From positions 2,480,001-2,544,000 of the forward strand of contig NZ_JAIFAG010000001.1 in NCBI RefSeq assembly GCF_020012125.1: 64,000 nucleotides of DNA. The letters are read 5' to 3'. Origin of the DNA: Hymenobacter psoromatis (lineage in GTDB: Bacteria; Bacteroidota; Bacteroidia; Cytophagales; Hymenobacteraceae). The notes below the pieces were generated by a model. It was not told where the DNA came from and ran no database searches. It saw nothing but the letters and a program-made list of their open reading frames with translations. Below, piece after piece: positions 34,294 to 42,131 of the stretch. The translations under genes and the position numbers were made by a program. The number at the start of each line of letters is the position of its first letter. Position 1 is the stretch's first letter.

Positions 34294-34842
34294 ATGAAAC
34301 GCTGGCTCTCAACTTTATTTCTACTCCTGGGGCTGCGTGAAGTAAGTGCTCAGGTTTGCCAGGAAGTGGCAGTAGCCACCAACCCGCAGCAACGGGAACT
34401 ACTCCGCGACTACCTCAACAACTGCCGAACAGGGCGCTACTTCGTTGAAGACAAGGGCGTAGTAAAACTCGTTGTCTATCAAAATGATAAGGGCGAAACC
34501 TGCTGGTATCTAAGGGCCCTTATTGATGACCGCTACCAAGCCCAGCCGCCCGCGCAATATGCCCGGTATAATAACGATGTTATCGTGGTTTATCGCGGCG
34601 ACAGTACCAGCCGGATAATTCCCTCCGTGGGCAACGAGGCCGCCCGCCGCACCTGCATGGATGAGGTGGTCGGTGGCCGAGTATATACCTACGCCCCCCG
34701 GCCGGCCTATACCGTCGAGGTTGATGAGCAGGGTAGAAGCAAGAAAATACTGATAACTCACCTCTTGGGGGGCAATTTGCATAACGACCTAATTATCATT
34801 TTTCACAAAGACGGAACGATTTCTAAGTTGATTCCAGTCTGA
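34294..34842 (+). CDS. Secreted hypothetical protein
   Basis: The 182-residue protein has a signal peptide (1-19, ending VSAQ) and a mature, mixed-charge part with four cysteines (residues about 21, 47, 70, 116). The segment VVKLVVYQNDKGETCWYLRALIDDRYQ suggests a small beta domain. No family was recognised. Neighbours give no function; the gene is flanked by the carotenoid oxygenase gene and the convergent DUF5916 gene. Confidence 0.65.
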   Translation: MKRWLSTLFLLLGLREVSAQVCQEVAVATNPQQRELLRDYLNNCRTGRYFVEDKGVVKLVVYQNDKGETCWYLRALIDDRYQAQPPAQYARYNNDVIVVYRGDSTSRIIPSVGNEAARRTCMDEVVGGRVYTYAPRPAYTVEVDEQGRSKKILITHLLGGNLHNDLIIIFHKDGTISKLIPV

Positions 34843-34866
34843 GCCGGTTGGCTAGTCGCGCGCGCC

Positions 34867-37458
34867 CTACCCCCGCCGCGAGCGCAGACTCAGATAATCC
34901 AGATAATACAAGACCTTGACCGATACGTTGTTATTATGCGGCGTGTTAGCCACGTTGGCGAGGTTGTCGAAGTAGAGGGGGGTAGCCGCGTTGCCGAGCA
35001 GCGAGGTAGCGGCGGCTTGCTTCCACACCAAGCTCACCTGCGAGCCGGGCGCAAACCACCACACCAGCGAGGCATCCACGTTGAAGGCGTTGAAGCTGGT
35101 GTCGTGGGCGCGCTGGTAGTCAGGTAGTTGTTCTTCCGCTCCAGTCGGCCGCAGGCGGGCAAAGGCCAGGTAGTGCACTGCACTCACGTAGTGCCGCACG
35201 CGCATCGTGAACGAGAGGCGGTTGGTGAACGTGTAGTTGGTCGTCAGCGTATTGGTATACGTAGCCACCCGGCGGCGGCCCAGCAGCACATCGGGCCCCA
35301 GCAGGGCGCTGTACTGCTGGTCGATGGGCTGCGTGAGGTCGAAGCCGTCATTCACGTAGCCTATCTGGTTCACTTTCAAGGCGTAGTCAAACGTGTAGCG
35401 AAAGTTCAACTTATCGCTCACGCGGTAGCGCGGGCTCAGGGTGAGGCCGTAGGCCAGGCGGCGCGGGCGGTCCAGGCGCTCGTCGAGGGCGTAGACGCGC
35501 ATCCCGGCGTTCATGTCGTAGGCCAGCTTCTTGCGGTAGTCCGACGACACGAACGTACCCAGGTTGAAGCTGGTGGGCACCCGCACGTAGTAGCCGCCCA
35601 GCGGCGCGGTGCGCGGCTCGTAGTAGTCGTGCTTTTGTAGGTCTAGGTTCAGGTTGCCGCCCACCGTCAGAAAGCTCTTGGTGAAGGTGGTATTGGCGCT
35701 GCCGTAAATACCCGCGTCCTGATACAGCAGCGGCCGGAATAGCAGCGACTGGTACACGCCGAGCGTGGTAGAGAGGTTATTCACCTTCCAGAAGGGCTGG
35801 TATTTGTTGTAGTTCACGGTGGCCGACTGGCTCACGTTATTATTCCCGAATAAAATTCCTAAGTCGTTGGGATTGTAGGTATTCGACTCGATGCCGTGGT
35901 CCACGTTCCAGGTCCAGTTGCCCGAAATCTTGCCGTAGTTGAGGTAGTATTTGTAGCCGCTGGGGTCGCTGACGGGCGTTTCGGAGTACATGGCCTGGCC
36001 GCGCCGCATCGAGTAGTTGAGCTGGCCATTGAAGGCGTACTGATTCTTTTTATCGGCGAAGCGAAACAGGCCAGCCGTCACGTTGGCGTCGTAGGTGCTG
36101 CCGGCGCGCGTCACGTTGGTATTAATGAGCGACACGTAGGAATTATGAGGTAGGCTCTGGTCGAGCACCACGATGTTGTAGTTGGTCAGCGGCGAGGTTA
36201 ATATCTCGCGCTGCCGGCCGCTGGCCGAGTCCTGCACCGTGGCGTAGGTGGCCGCCGACACGGCATTGAACACCCCGATGCCCAGGCCCTTGCTGGTGCG
36301 CCCCGACACCTTGGTGGCGTTCAGCAGGCGCGTCACGCCGGGGTTTTGATACAAGAATTCGCCCTTGCCCAGCTGCCCGCTCACGTCGCTGAAGCCCAGC
36401 GGCTGCGCCCCTACCCGCCGCGAATAAAACAGGCCGCCCTTGTTGAACAGCTCGGTACCTTCGGTAAAAAACGGCCGGTTTTCCTGGTACTGCACCTCAA
36501 AAGGCGAGAGGTTAAGCACCTGGTTATCACTGATAGTCTGGCCAAAATCGGGTATCAGCGTGGCATCCAGCGTGAAGCTCTCGTTGATGCCCCATTTCAC
36601 GTCGGCCCCGACGTTGAAACTGGTACTGGTGTTCTGCTTACCCTCCAAATTATAGGGGTAGTGATTGGCGTAGGTGCTCACGTAGGGCGTGAGCGAGAGG
36701 CGCAGCGGCGGGTGCAGGTTTTCGAGGCCCGTCAGCTCGCCCCACTGGTTCACGAAGCCATCCACGCTGGGCTGCACCTCGTTCCAGAAAAACTGCTGGT
36801 TGCTGGCCTTGCGCTGGCGCATAAAGTTGACGCCCCAGGTCTGCACCGGGGCCGCCGCGAACCGAATGGCCGAGTACGGAATCCGGATTTCGACGCTCCA
36901 GCCCTTGCCGCCGGGCAGCGGGGCCACGTGGCTCTCCCACACTGCGTTCCAGGCCCCGTCTTCGCCATTGGCGGGCGAATAGCGGTTATCTATCTGCACC
37001 CCCGTGCTTTGCACAATAAAGCCGTAGCCATTGAGGTGGTCGCGGTAGGGGTCCAGAAAGATGGCGAAAAAGTCGGTGTTGCCGCTGTTATCGCGCTGGG
37101 TCAGCTCGCGCTTGATGCTGTCGGGACTGGCTTCCAGCATTTTAGCGCCCACGTACAGCGCCGCGTCGTCGTAGAGCACGCGCACTTCGGTGGGTAGGCG
37201 CTCGGGCCGGCCGGGGTGGGGCCGCCGCTCCACAAACTGGCCGGCCAGCGGGGCCGTCTGCCAGGCCGCGTCATCCAGCACCCCGTCGAGTTTGAGGGGG
37301 GTAGGCGTGCGCTGGGCCGCCAGCTGGCGGCGCGGCGCGGCCGCGGCCGGCGCGGTAGCCGGGGCTTGCTGCGCACTGGCCACCGGGGCTACACTAGCAA
37401 TAAGTAAGCAGCTATACAACAGGCAGATAAGCCCGCGCTTAGCTTGTGAGAACAACAT
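34867..37458 (-). CDS. DUF5916 outer-membrane protein with N-terminal CBM9-like domain
   Basis: This 863-residue protein has a signal peptide (about 1-29, ending ASA). An N-terminal carbohydrate-binding module 9-like domain (about 45-235) has LDGVLDDAAWQTAPLAGQF, LYDDAALYVGAKM and WSVEIRIPYSAIRF. The remainder is a DUF5916 domain, rich in beta-strand signatures (GQTISDNQVLNLSPFEVQYQENRPFFTEG; many xYSxRxG runs), consistent with an outer-membrane barrel. The family is typical of Bacteroidota; it may bind oligosaccharides or anchor complexes, which is not proven. The ATG at 37458 starts the signal peptide. Confidence 0.88.
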   Translation of the reverse strand: MLFSQAKRGLICLLYSCLLIASVAPVASAQQAPATAPAAAAPRRQLAAQRTPTPLKLDGVLDDAAWQTAPLAGQFVERRPHPGRPERLPTEVRVLYDDAALYVGAKMLEASPDSIKRELTQRDNSGNTDFFAIFLDPYRDHLNGYGFIVQSTGVQIDNRYSPANGEDGAWNAVWESHVAPLPGGKGWSVEIRIPYSAIRFAAAPVQTWGVNFMRQRKASNQQFFWNEVQPSVDGFVNQWGELTGLENLHPPLRLSLTPYVSTYANHYPYNLEGKQNTSTSFNVGADVKWGINESFTLDATLIPDFGQTISDNQVLNLSPFEVQYQENRPFFTEGTELFNKGGLFYSRRVGAQPLGFSDVSGQLGKGEFLYQNPGVTRLLNATKVSGRTSKGLGIGVFNAVSAATYATVQDSASGRQREILTSPLTNYNIVVLDQSLPHNSYVSLINTNVTRAGSTYDANVTAGLFRFADKKNQYAFNGQLNYSMRRGQAMYSETPVSDPSGYKYYLNYGKISGNWTWNVDHGIESNTYNPNDLGILFGNNNVSQSATVNYNKYQPFWKVNNLSTTLGVYQSLLFRPLLYQDAGIYGSANTTFTKSFLTVGGNLNLDLQKHDYYEPRTAPLGGYYVRVPTSFNLGTFVSSDYRKKLAYDMNAGMRVYALDERLDRPRRLAYGLTLSPRYRVSDKLNFRYTFDYALKVNQIGYVNDGFDLTQPIDQQYSALLGPDVLLGRRRVATYTNTLTTNYTFTNRLSFTMRVRHYVSAVHYLAFARLRPTGAEEQLPDYQRAHDTSFNAFNVDASLVWWFAPGSQVSLVWKQAAATSLLGNAATPLYFDNLANVANTPHNNNVSVKVLYYLDYLSLRSRRG

Positions 37459-37572
37459 GATAAATAGGTGAAGAATTGTCAGGCAAGGCCATAGACGCGG
37501 CAGTAAGCCCGGCCGTTGCCTGGCTCCCGATTTTTTGACGAACTCCCCAGGCCGCCCCAGCCAGTCGTGCCG

Positions 37573-37660
37573 GAGAGACGCGACCCTTCGCGTCTCTCCC
37601 CATTGAACAACACGGGCGAACGATGCCCGCGCCAAGAGAGACGCGAAGGGCCGCGTCCCT
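37573..37660. repeat. Two short GAGAGACGCGA palindrome units
   Basis: GAGAGACGCGA/TCGCGTCTCTC (37573-37598) and AGAGAGACGCG/CGCGTCCCT (37635-37660) sit about 35 bases apart in the gap between the DUF4097 and DUF5916 genes. Both are near-perfect hairpins and are copies of one unit, inverted-tandem in layout. Confidence 0.7.
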
Positions 37661-38528
37661 ACTTCTCCTTCCGAAAAAACACGTCGCCGCTCACTGATTC
37701 GAGCTTCACCAGCGGCCCGCTGCCGCTGCCGTAGCTGCCATGCAGCTCGTAGCCCACGTAGCTGCGCTGCTTGAGGTTGCTGAACGTCACGGCCGGGTCG
37801 GCGTACACCTCACCCGTCACGGTGTGCAGGCTCAGCTCGGCAGCTTTGGCGGGGGGCCAGCTCAGGTCCACGTCGCCGCTCACGGTTTTGGCTTCTATCT
37901 CGTTGCCGCTGAGGTTGTTTATTTTGATATCGCCGCTCACGCTACGCACCACTACGGGGCCGGTCAGGGCACTCAGCTGCACGTCGCCACTGATGGTTTT
38001 GGCCGTGATGGCCCCGCTCAGCTCGCTCAGGTCGAGGTCGCCGCTGATGGTGCTCAGGCGCAGGGCCGTGCCGGCGGGCAAAGTCACCTCGTAGTCAATC
38101 TTAGCGCAGTAGCTGTACTCGCCCTGGTGGTAGCTGAGGGTAGGCCGCACGCCGCCCGACTTGCCCGAACGGGTGTAGCCGCCGTGCACCCCGCCGCTGG
38201 AATTGTTGCGGCTACCCCCCTCGCAGTCACCGGTATAGTGGCTCTCGCGCAGCTTGTCCTCGTCCAGCTTTTCCACCACACTCAGCTCATTACCGCCCTT
38301 TTCCAGCCCCAGGCTGTACAGGTCGTTCTGCGCATTGTCGTTGATGTTCACTCTGGCCTCCACCTTCAGCCCGGCCCCCGGCCGCACCCGAATGCTGTGG
38401 GCGTACTTGAGGTCCAGAAATACGCCCTGCCCGGCGGCCAGCGTAGCGGTTTGGGTCACGAGGCGCTGGGCCAGGACCGGAGCCAGGCTGCTGATTAGCA
38501 GCAGGGTGGCGAGTAAAAAGCGAGGCAT
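37659..38528 (-). CDS. DUF4097-family beta-repeat protein, second of pair
   Basis: The 289 residues have a signal peptide (1-20, ending VLAQ) and a right-handed beta-helix-like repeat in the C-terminal half: LSTISGDLDLSELSG, ITAKTISGDVQLS, VVVRSVSGDIKINNLSG, IEAKTVSGDVDLS, LHTVTGEVYADP, LESVSGDVFFRK. This VSGD repeat is the DUF4097 signature. The middle has CEGG...YCAK cysteines, perhaps a disulfide. It is the last gene of the sigma-factor operon. Function is unproven; adhesin-like or envelope-sensor roles are proposed for the family. Confidence 0.85.
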   Translation of the reverse strand: MPRFLLATLLLISSLAPVLAQRLVTQTATLAAGQGVFLDLKYAHSIRVRPGAGLKVEARVNINDNAQNDLYSLGLEKGGNELSVVEKLDEDKLRESHYTGDCEGGSRNNSSGGVHGGYTRSGKSGGVRPTLSYHQGEYSYCAKIDYEVTLPAGTALRLSTISGDLDLSELSGAITAKTISGDVQLSALTGPVVVRSVSGDIKINNLSGNEIEAKTVSGDVDLSWPPAKAAELSLHTVTGEVYADPAVTFSNLKQRSYVGYELHGSYGSGSGPLVKLESVSGDVFFRKEK

Positions 38529-38573
38529 GGCAATGGATTATTGATTGTTAGTAATTAATTATTGACCTGGAAC

Positions 38574-39344
38574 CTACTTCGCTTTGCGCACGAAGATGTC
38601 GCCGCTCACTGACCGCAGCGAGAGGGTAGTGCCCCCGCCGTTGGCGCGGCCCTCCACGGTCTGGCCGCCCACGTGGCGCAAGCCACTTTCACCGCCCAGG
38701 CTGAGGTCAAAATCGGTGTAGATTTCCCCCGAAATTGAGCGCATGGACAGGCTCACCTTGGCCGAGGGGGGTAGGGTCACATCCACATTGCCGCTCACCG
38801 AAACCACGGCGCAGGGCTGCGTGGGGGTAGCGCTAAATTGTACTTTAACATCACCACTCACGGTGTTAGCCACCACTGGGCCGCTCACGTTGAGCAGGCG
38901 GATATCGCCCGAAAGCAGCGTGGCTTCCACGCGGCCGGCCAGGTCGCGCACCGTCAGGTTGTCGGAGCCGCCCATCGCGTCGCGCACCATAGCTACATCG
39001 GTGCGGCGCGGCACCCGCACCGTGTAATGGCCCTCGCTGCGGGCCGTGTGTGTAACGCGCAACACGTTATCACCTTCGGCGGTCACGGCCACGCCCAGGC
39101 GGGTATTGTCGTTGCCCCCGCTATAAATGGGCCGCAGGCCGCTGGCCAGCGCGGGTGGTGCCTCAAAGTGGCCGGTACCCCGCAGTTGCAGCTCGTCGCC
39201 ATCATAGCCCTCCACCGTCACGTCCGAGCCGCGCATGTCGAGCACCACCTTGCGGTTGGTCGGGCTGTTGAATTTCATTTTGAACTCCTGAGCGCGCACG
39301 GCGGCCGGCAGGGCCAGCAGGAGGAAAAGAGCTATTTTTTTCAT
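38574..39344 (-). CDS. DUF4097-family beta-repeat protein, first of pair
   Basis: The 256-residue protein begins with a signal peptide (MKKIALFLLLALPAAVRAQ). It has the strand repeat units VTVEGYDGDELQLRG, ATLLSGDIRLLNVSG, VVANTVSGDVKVQ, VSVSGNVDVTL, MRSISGEIYTDF and LRSVSGDIFVRKAK. It is a paralogue of the next gene, 45 bases away, and shares its C-terminal ending. The ATG at 39344 is chosen for the signal peptide; 29 upstream codons are open, but they cross a palindrome. It lies in the sigma/anti-sigma operon. Confidence 0.85.
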   Translation of the reverse strand: MKKIALFLLLALPAAVRAQEFKMKFNSPTNRKVVLDMRGSDVTVEGYDGDELQLRGTGHFEAPPALASGLRPIYSGGNDNTRLGVAVTAEGDNVLRVTHTARSEGHYTVRVPRRTDVAMVRDAMGGSDNLTVRDLAGRVEATLLSGDIRLLNVSGPVVANTVSGDVKVQFSATPTQPCAVVSVSGNVDVTLPPSAKVSLSMRSISGEIYTDFDLSLGGESGLRHVGGQTVEGRANGGGTTLSLRSVSGDIFVRKAK

Positions 39345-39383
39345 GATAGAGCAAGAGCGAAAGGGAAGCGGGAGTAGGAGGCT

Positions 39384-39419
39384 ATTTGTCCTTGCGAACG
39401 CAGTGCGGCAAGGACAAAT
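39384..39419. repeat. Short palindrome, CCTTGC family, inside the sigma operon
   Basis: ATTTGTCCTTGC (39384-39395) and GCAAGGACAAAT (39408-39419) are perfect 12-base arms. It lies in the 90-base gap between the anti-sigma gene and the first DUF4097 gene and shares the GTCCTTGCGA core of the other copies. Confidence 0.8.
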
Positions 39420-39434
39420 GGCTCCTGGCATTTA

Positions 39435-40337
39435 TTAAATCAATTGGCCCAGCCCGTTTTCGGCTTGCAGCCGCACAGCGGGTAAGGCCTCGGGCTTTTT
39501 GGCCAGCTGTTCGAGGCTGGGTACGGCGCGCTTTTCGCGCAGCGTCACCAGGGCGTCGATGAGGGTAATCTGCACGTTGGGGTCGGTTTGCAGGGGTAGG
39601 GCCTCCACCAGGGCGGGGCCCACGCGGGGGTCCTGGCGCAGGCGCACTAGGGCTTCGCAGGCGGCCAGGCGCACGTTGGGGTTGGGGTCGGTATCGAGGG
39701 TATGAATGAGGGTGAGCACGGCCGGGTCGTTGGGCTCCGTGACCAGGGCCGGGGCCTGGCTCACCAGCTGCAAGCGCTGGCTGGCCGTGCCCGGCTGCTG
39801 CCGCGCCGCCGCCAGCTGCACCGAAAGCGAGGGCCGGGATTCCTCGACTTGGGCCAGCGGCGCGCTGGCACCGGGCGCACTGCCGCGCAGTAGCAGCCCC
39901 AGCACTGCCCCAATGGCCACCAGCGCCACGCTGGCCGCCATGCGCAACCAGGTTTGGGTTTGTGACTCTTGGTTTCTGGCTCCTAGTTTTTGATTGATGG
40001 AGTTCGCCTGGAAAGCAGGGGGTAGCGCCTGGCCGCCGCGCTGGGCGCTCAGGCCGGCGGGCGAAGCCGCGGCCAGCTTCGCCTTTTCCTCGTTCAGCAG
40101 GGCCTGGAAGTCATCGCGCATGGTGAGCGGTGGCAATTCGGGGGGTAGGGCGTCGAGGTCATTGAAGAGCTGGCGCAGCTCGGCCAGCTCAATTTGGCAG
40201 GCGGGGCAGGCGGGCAGGTGCGCCGCTAGATGCGCCGCCGCGGGCGGCAGCGGCTGGCCTTCGGCCAGCTCTGGCAGCCACAGCCGCAGCTCTGCGCAAG
40301 CCGGGTCGAAAGTCGGATTTTTGTTAATAGAGTTCAT
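39435..40337 (-). CDS. Probable anti-sigma factor with C-terminal HEAT repeats
   Basis: The 300-residue protein has an N-terminal zinc-binding anti-sigma segment with HLPACPAC (HxxxCxxC, residues about 41-48), then LIFNDL-like helices. A membrane segment VALVAIGAVLGLLL lies near 140. The C-terminal part (about 200-300) holds HEAT-like helical pairs (NVRLAACEALVRLRQDPRVGPALVEAL, NVQITLIDALVTLREKRAVPSLEQL). By family logic the cytoplasmic zinc region would hold the ECF sigma factor encoded upstream. The sequence of the first residues is unremarkable. Anti-sigma role is inferred from the motif and the operon, not shown. Confidence 0.78.
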   Translation of the reverse strand: MNSINKNPTFDPACAELRLWLPELAEGQPLPPAAAHLAAHLPACPACQIELAELRQLFNDLDALPPELPPLTMRDDFQALLNEEKAKLAAASPAGLSAQRGGQALPPAFQANSINQKLGARNQESQTQTWLRMAASVALVAIGAVLGLLLRGSAPGASAPLAQVEESRPSLSVQLAAARQQPGTASQRLQLVSQAPALVTEPNDPAVLTLIHTLDTDPNPNVRLAACEALVRLRQDPRVGPALVEALPLQTDPNVQITLIDALVTLREKRAVPSLEQLAKKPEALPAVRLQAENGLGQLI

Positions 40338-40383
40338 ACTTAATAAGAAGACATAAGAGTAGAATCAAGAGGGCGGAACAGCT

Positions 40384-41376
40384 TTACTGCCAACGGGCCG
40401 CGTAGCCCGACTTGGCTAAAAACTCGTGGGGCGCAGTAAAATCGTGGCGCAATTCAATGATGTCGGCGACGGCTTGTCGCTTATTGCGAGCCTGTTGGTA
40501 ATACGCCCGGCAAATGGCGTAGCCTATGAAGTACCCTAGGTCGGCGGGCCGGTGCTGCGCTTGGGCCTGGTCGCCGTTATAGAGCCACTGGCTGGCGTCA
40601 GGGCTGCTCAGCACGGGTTCAAACTCCTGCCAAAGAGTCCGCTCGTACTGGCGGCCGTAGGTGAGGTAGGGTGTTGTATAAGGCTTGGCCAGCAGCAGCT
40701 CCGCAATGAAATCAGCAGCGCCTTCTTGCAAGCAGTAGCCGAGCAGGTCGGTTTTTCCATCCAACTCCGCATCGCCGTCGGGCTGCTGGGTGTGCACGGC
40801 CTCGTGTGCCACCAGTTCTGTTACGCCATTGGCGTGGTTCTTAAATACCCCTTGCAGCCAGGTTCCTAGCTCCGTCGCATCGGTTACAGCCGTGGCTGCC
40901 GCGATTTCGGTCCCAATCAGCACCCGCTGCCCCTTCACCGTACCGCCAGAATTCAGTGCGCCAATGGTAAAAAATACTTCCACCGGCTTGTAGGATGGAT
41001 ATAGCTGCTGAAACCGGCTCAGAACCTGCTTAATCTGCGACACGCTTTCGCTGACCGCCAGCGTAGCCGGCCGCACCGAGGCCCAAAACCGGGGGTAGCG
41101 GTTTACTGCTCGCACGTAGCTACGGGCCCGGAACTCCTGGCTTTTGGCAAAATCCCGGAGCCCCGGCGTGGCCCGGTCGAGGTAGAGGCGCTGCACCAAT
41201 TGCCGCTGCCGAGCGGTATCGGGGGTAGCGCGCACACTATCGTAGGCCTGCCAGAAATTAGTAATATCCTGGGTGAAAATAGTTGGCTTCGCAAGTTGGA
41301 TTTGGCTCGCCTGTGCCGATGCTGAACCAGGTAGCAACAATAAAACCAGGTAAATAAATACGTAAGACAAATACAT
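40384..41376 (-). CDS. Secreted HExxH metalloprotease-like protein in the sigma operon
   Basis: This 330-residue protein has a signal peptide (about 1-22, ending ASA). In the C-terminal half it has VAHEAVHTQQP (HExxH, residues about 187-195), followed by YCLQEGAADFIAELLL, the glutamate-bearing motif expected about 25-30 residues later. This matches DUF2268-like zinc proteases. It lies 13 bases after the ECF sigma gene and before the anti-sigma gene, an unusual position, so a link to sigma-factor control is possible. The anti-sigma is predicted to be in the inner membrane and this protein periplasmic, which would allow contact. Family call tentative. Confidence 0.75.
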   Translation of the reverse strand: MYLSYVFIYLVLLLLPGSASAQASQIQLAKPTIFTQDITNFWQAYDSVRATPDTARQRQLVQRLYLDRATPGLRDFAKSQEFRARSYVRAVNRYPRFWASVRPATLAVSESVSQIKQVLSRFQQLYPSYKPVEVFFTIGALNSGGTVKGQRVLIGTEIAAATAVTDATELGTWLQGVFKNHANGVTELVAHEAVHTQQPDGDAELDGKTDLLGYCLQEGAADFIAELLLAKPYTTPYLTYGRQYERTLWQEFEPVLSSPDASQWLYNGDQAQAQHRPADLGYFIGYAICRAYYQQARNKRQAVADIIELRHDFTAPHEFLAKSGYAARWQ

Positions 41377-41389
41377 TATTGACAGCTGA

Positions 41390-42004
41390 TTAACTCAGGT
41401 AAATCTTGCGTAGCGCATCCAGCGCGCGGTGGGCCTTCACCCGCGCCGCGCCGGCGGTGCAGCCCAGCTGCTCGCCGATTTCGGCGTAGTCGAAGCCCTG
41501 GAAGCGGTGCAGCACCAGTACCTCGCGCTGGGCGGCGGGCAGCAGAGATAGGGCTTCGTGCAGGGCTTGGTGCTGGTCGGTGGTGGCGCGCTGGGCCTGG
41601 GCGGCGCGGCCGTGGGCGGCGGTTTTTTCCACTTCTTCCAGGTCGGCGGTGGGGCGCTGGCGCTGGTAGTGGTCAGCCCACACGTGGCGGGCCATTTGGT
41701 ACACCCAGGCCCGAAACGGCTGGCCGGGCTGGTAGCTGGTGCGGTAGCGCAGCACTCGTACAAACACGTTCTGGGTCAGGTCCTGGGCCAGCTCGCGGTC
41801 GCCATTCGCCAGGCGGGCCAGGAAGCCAAACAGCGGCCCGTGGTAGCGCTCAAACAGCCCGGTTAGCTGGTCGAGGTCGCCGGCTTGCACCTGGGCCATT
41901 AAGGCTTCGTCGCTGAAAGTGGGGGCAGAAACGGCGGGCATCCGGGCGGCTGGGATAGAGTCGGAAGTGGTGGGGTTTGCAGGGAGTACCGGCGGGGTAG
42001 CCAT
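41390..42004 (-). CDS. ECF-type RNA polymerase sigma factor
   Basis: The 204-residue protein has sigma region 2 (LTGLFERYHGPLFGFLARLANGDRELAQDLTQNVFVRVLRY, FRAWVYQMARHVWADHYQRQR) and region 4 (LHEALSLLPAAQREVLVLHRFQGFDYAEIGEQLGCTAGAARVKAHRALDALRK) with no region 3. An N-terminal extension of about 35 residues before region 2 is Pro/Thr-rich. It heads a five-gene minus-strand operon (protease, anti-sigma, two DUF4097). ECF-dependent promoters in this window could not be identified. Confidence 0.93.
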   Translation of the reverse strand: MATPPVLPANPTTSDSIPAARMPAVSAPTFSDEALMAQVQAGDLDQLTGLFERYHGPLFGFLARLANGDRELAQDLTQNVFVRVLRYRTSYQPGQPFRAWVYQMARHVWADHYQRQRPTADLEEVEKTAAHGRAAQAQRATTDQHQALHEALSLLPAAQREVLVLHRFQGFDYAEIGEQLGCTAGAARVKAHRALDALRKIYLS

Positions 42005-42062
42005 ACGTTACAGCGGGGGTAAAATTATTTTCAAAAAGCCCGCGGCCAACCGCGCCGGGCCC

Positions 42063-42105
42063 AAAAAAGCGGGCCGGCCGCCTGTTTTCCAGACGGCCGG
42101 CCCGC
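42063..42105 (-). terminator. Rho-independent terminator after blaR1-like gene
   Basis: On the minus strand a 12-base perfect stem GCGGGCCGGCCG/CGGCCGGCCCGC (42105-42094 and 42080-42069) with a 13-base loop is followed by T6. It ends the minus-strand blaI-blaR1 transcript and lies just before the sigma gene's start. Confidence 0.9.
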
Positions 42106-42131
42106 GAGCCACGGCTTTGTGAGCCAATCAG

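Noticed and set aside
36346..37197. 283-codon antisense frame in the DUF5916 gene
   Set aside because: The opposite strand has a complete signal peptide, CBM9-like domain and barrel pattern; this frame has none.
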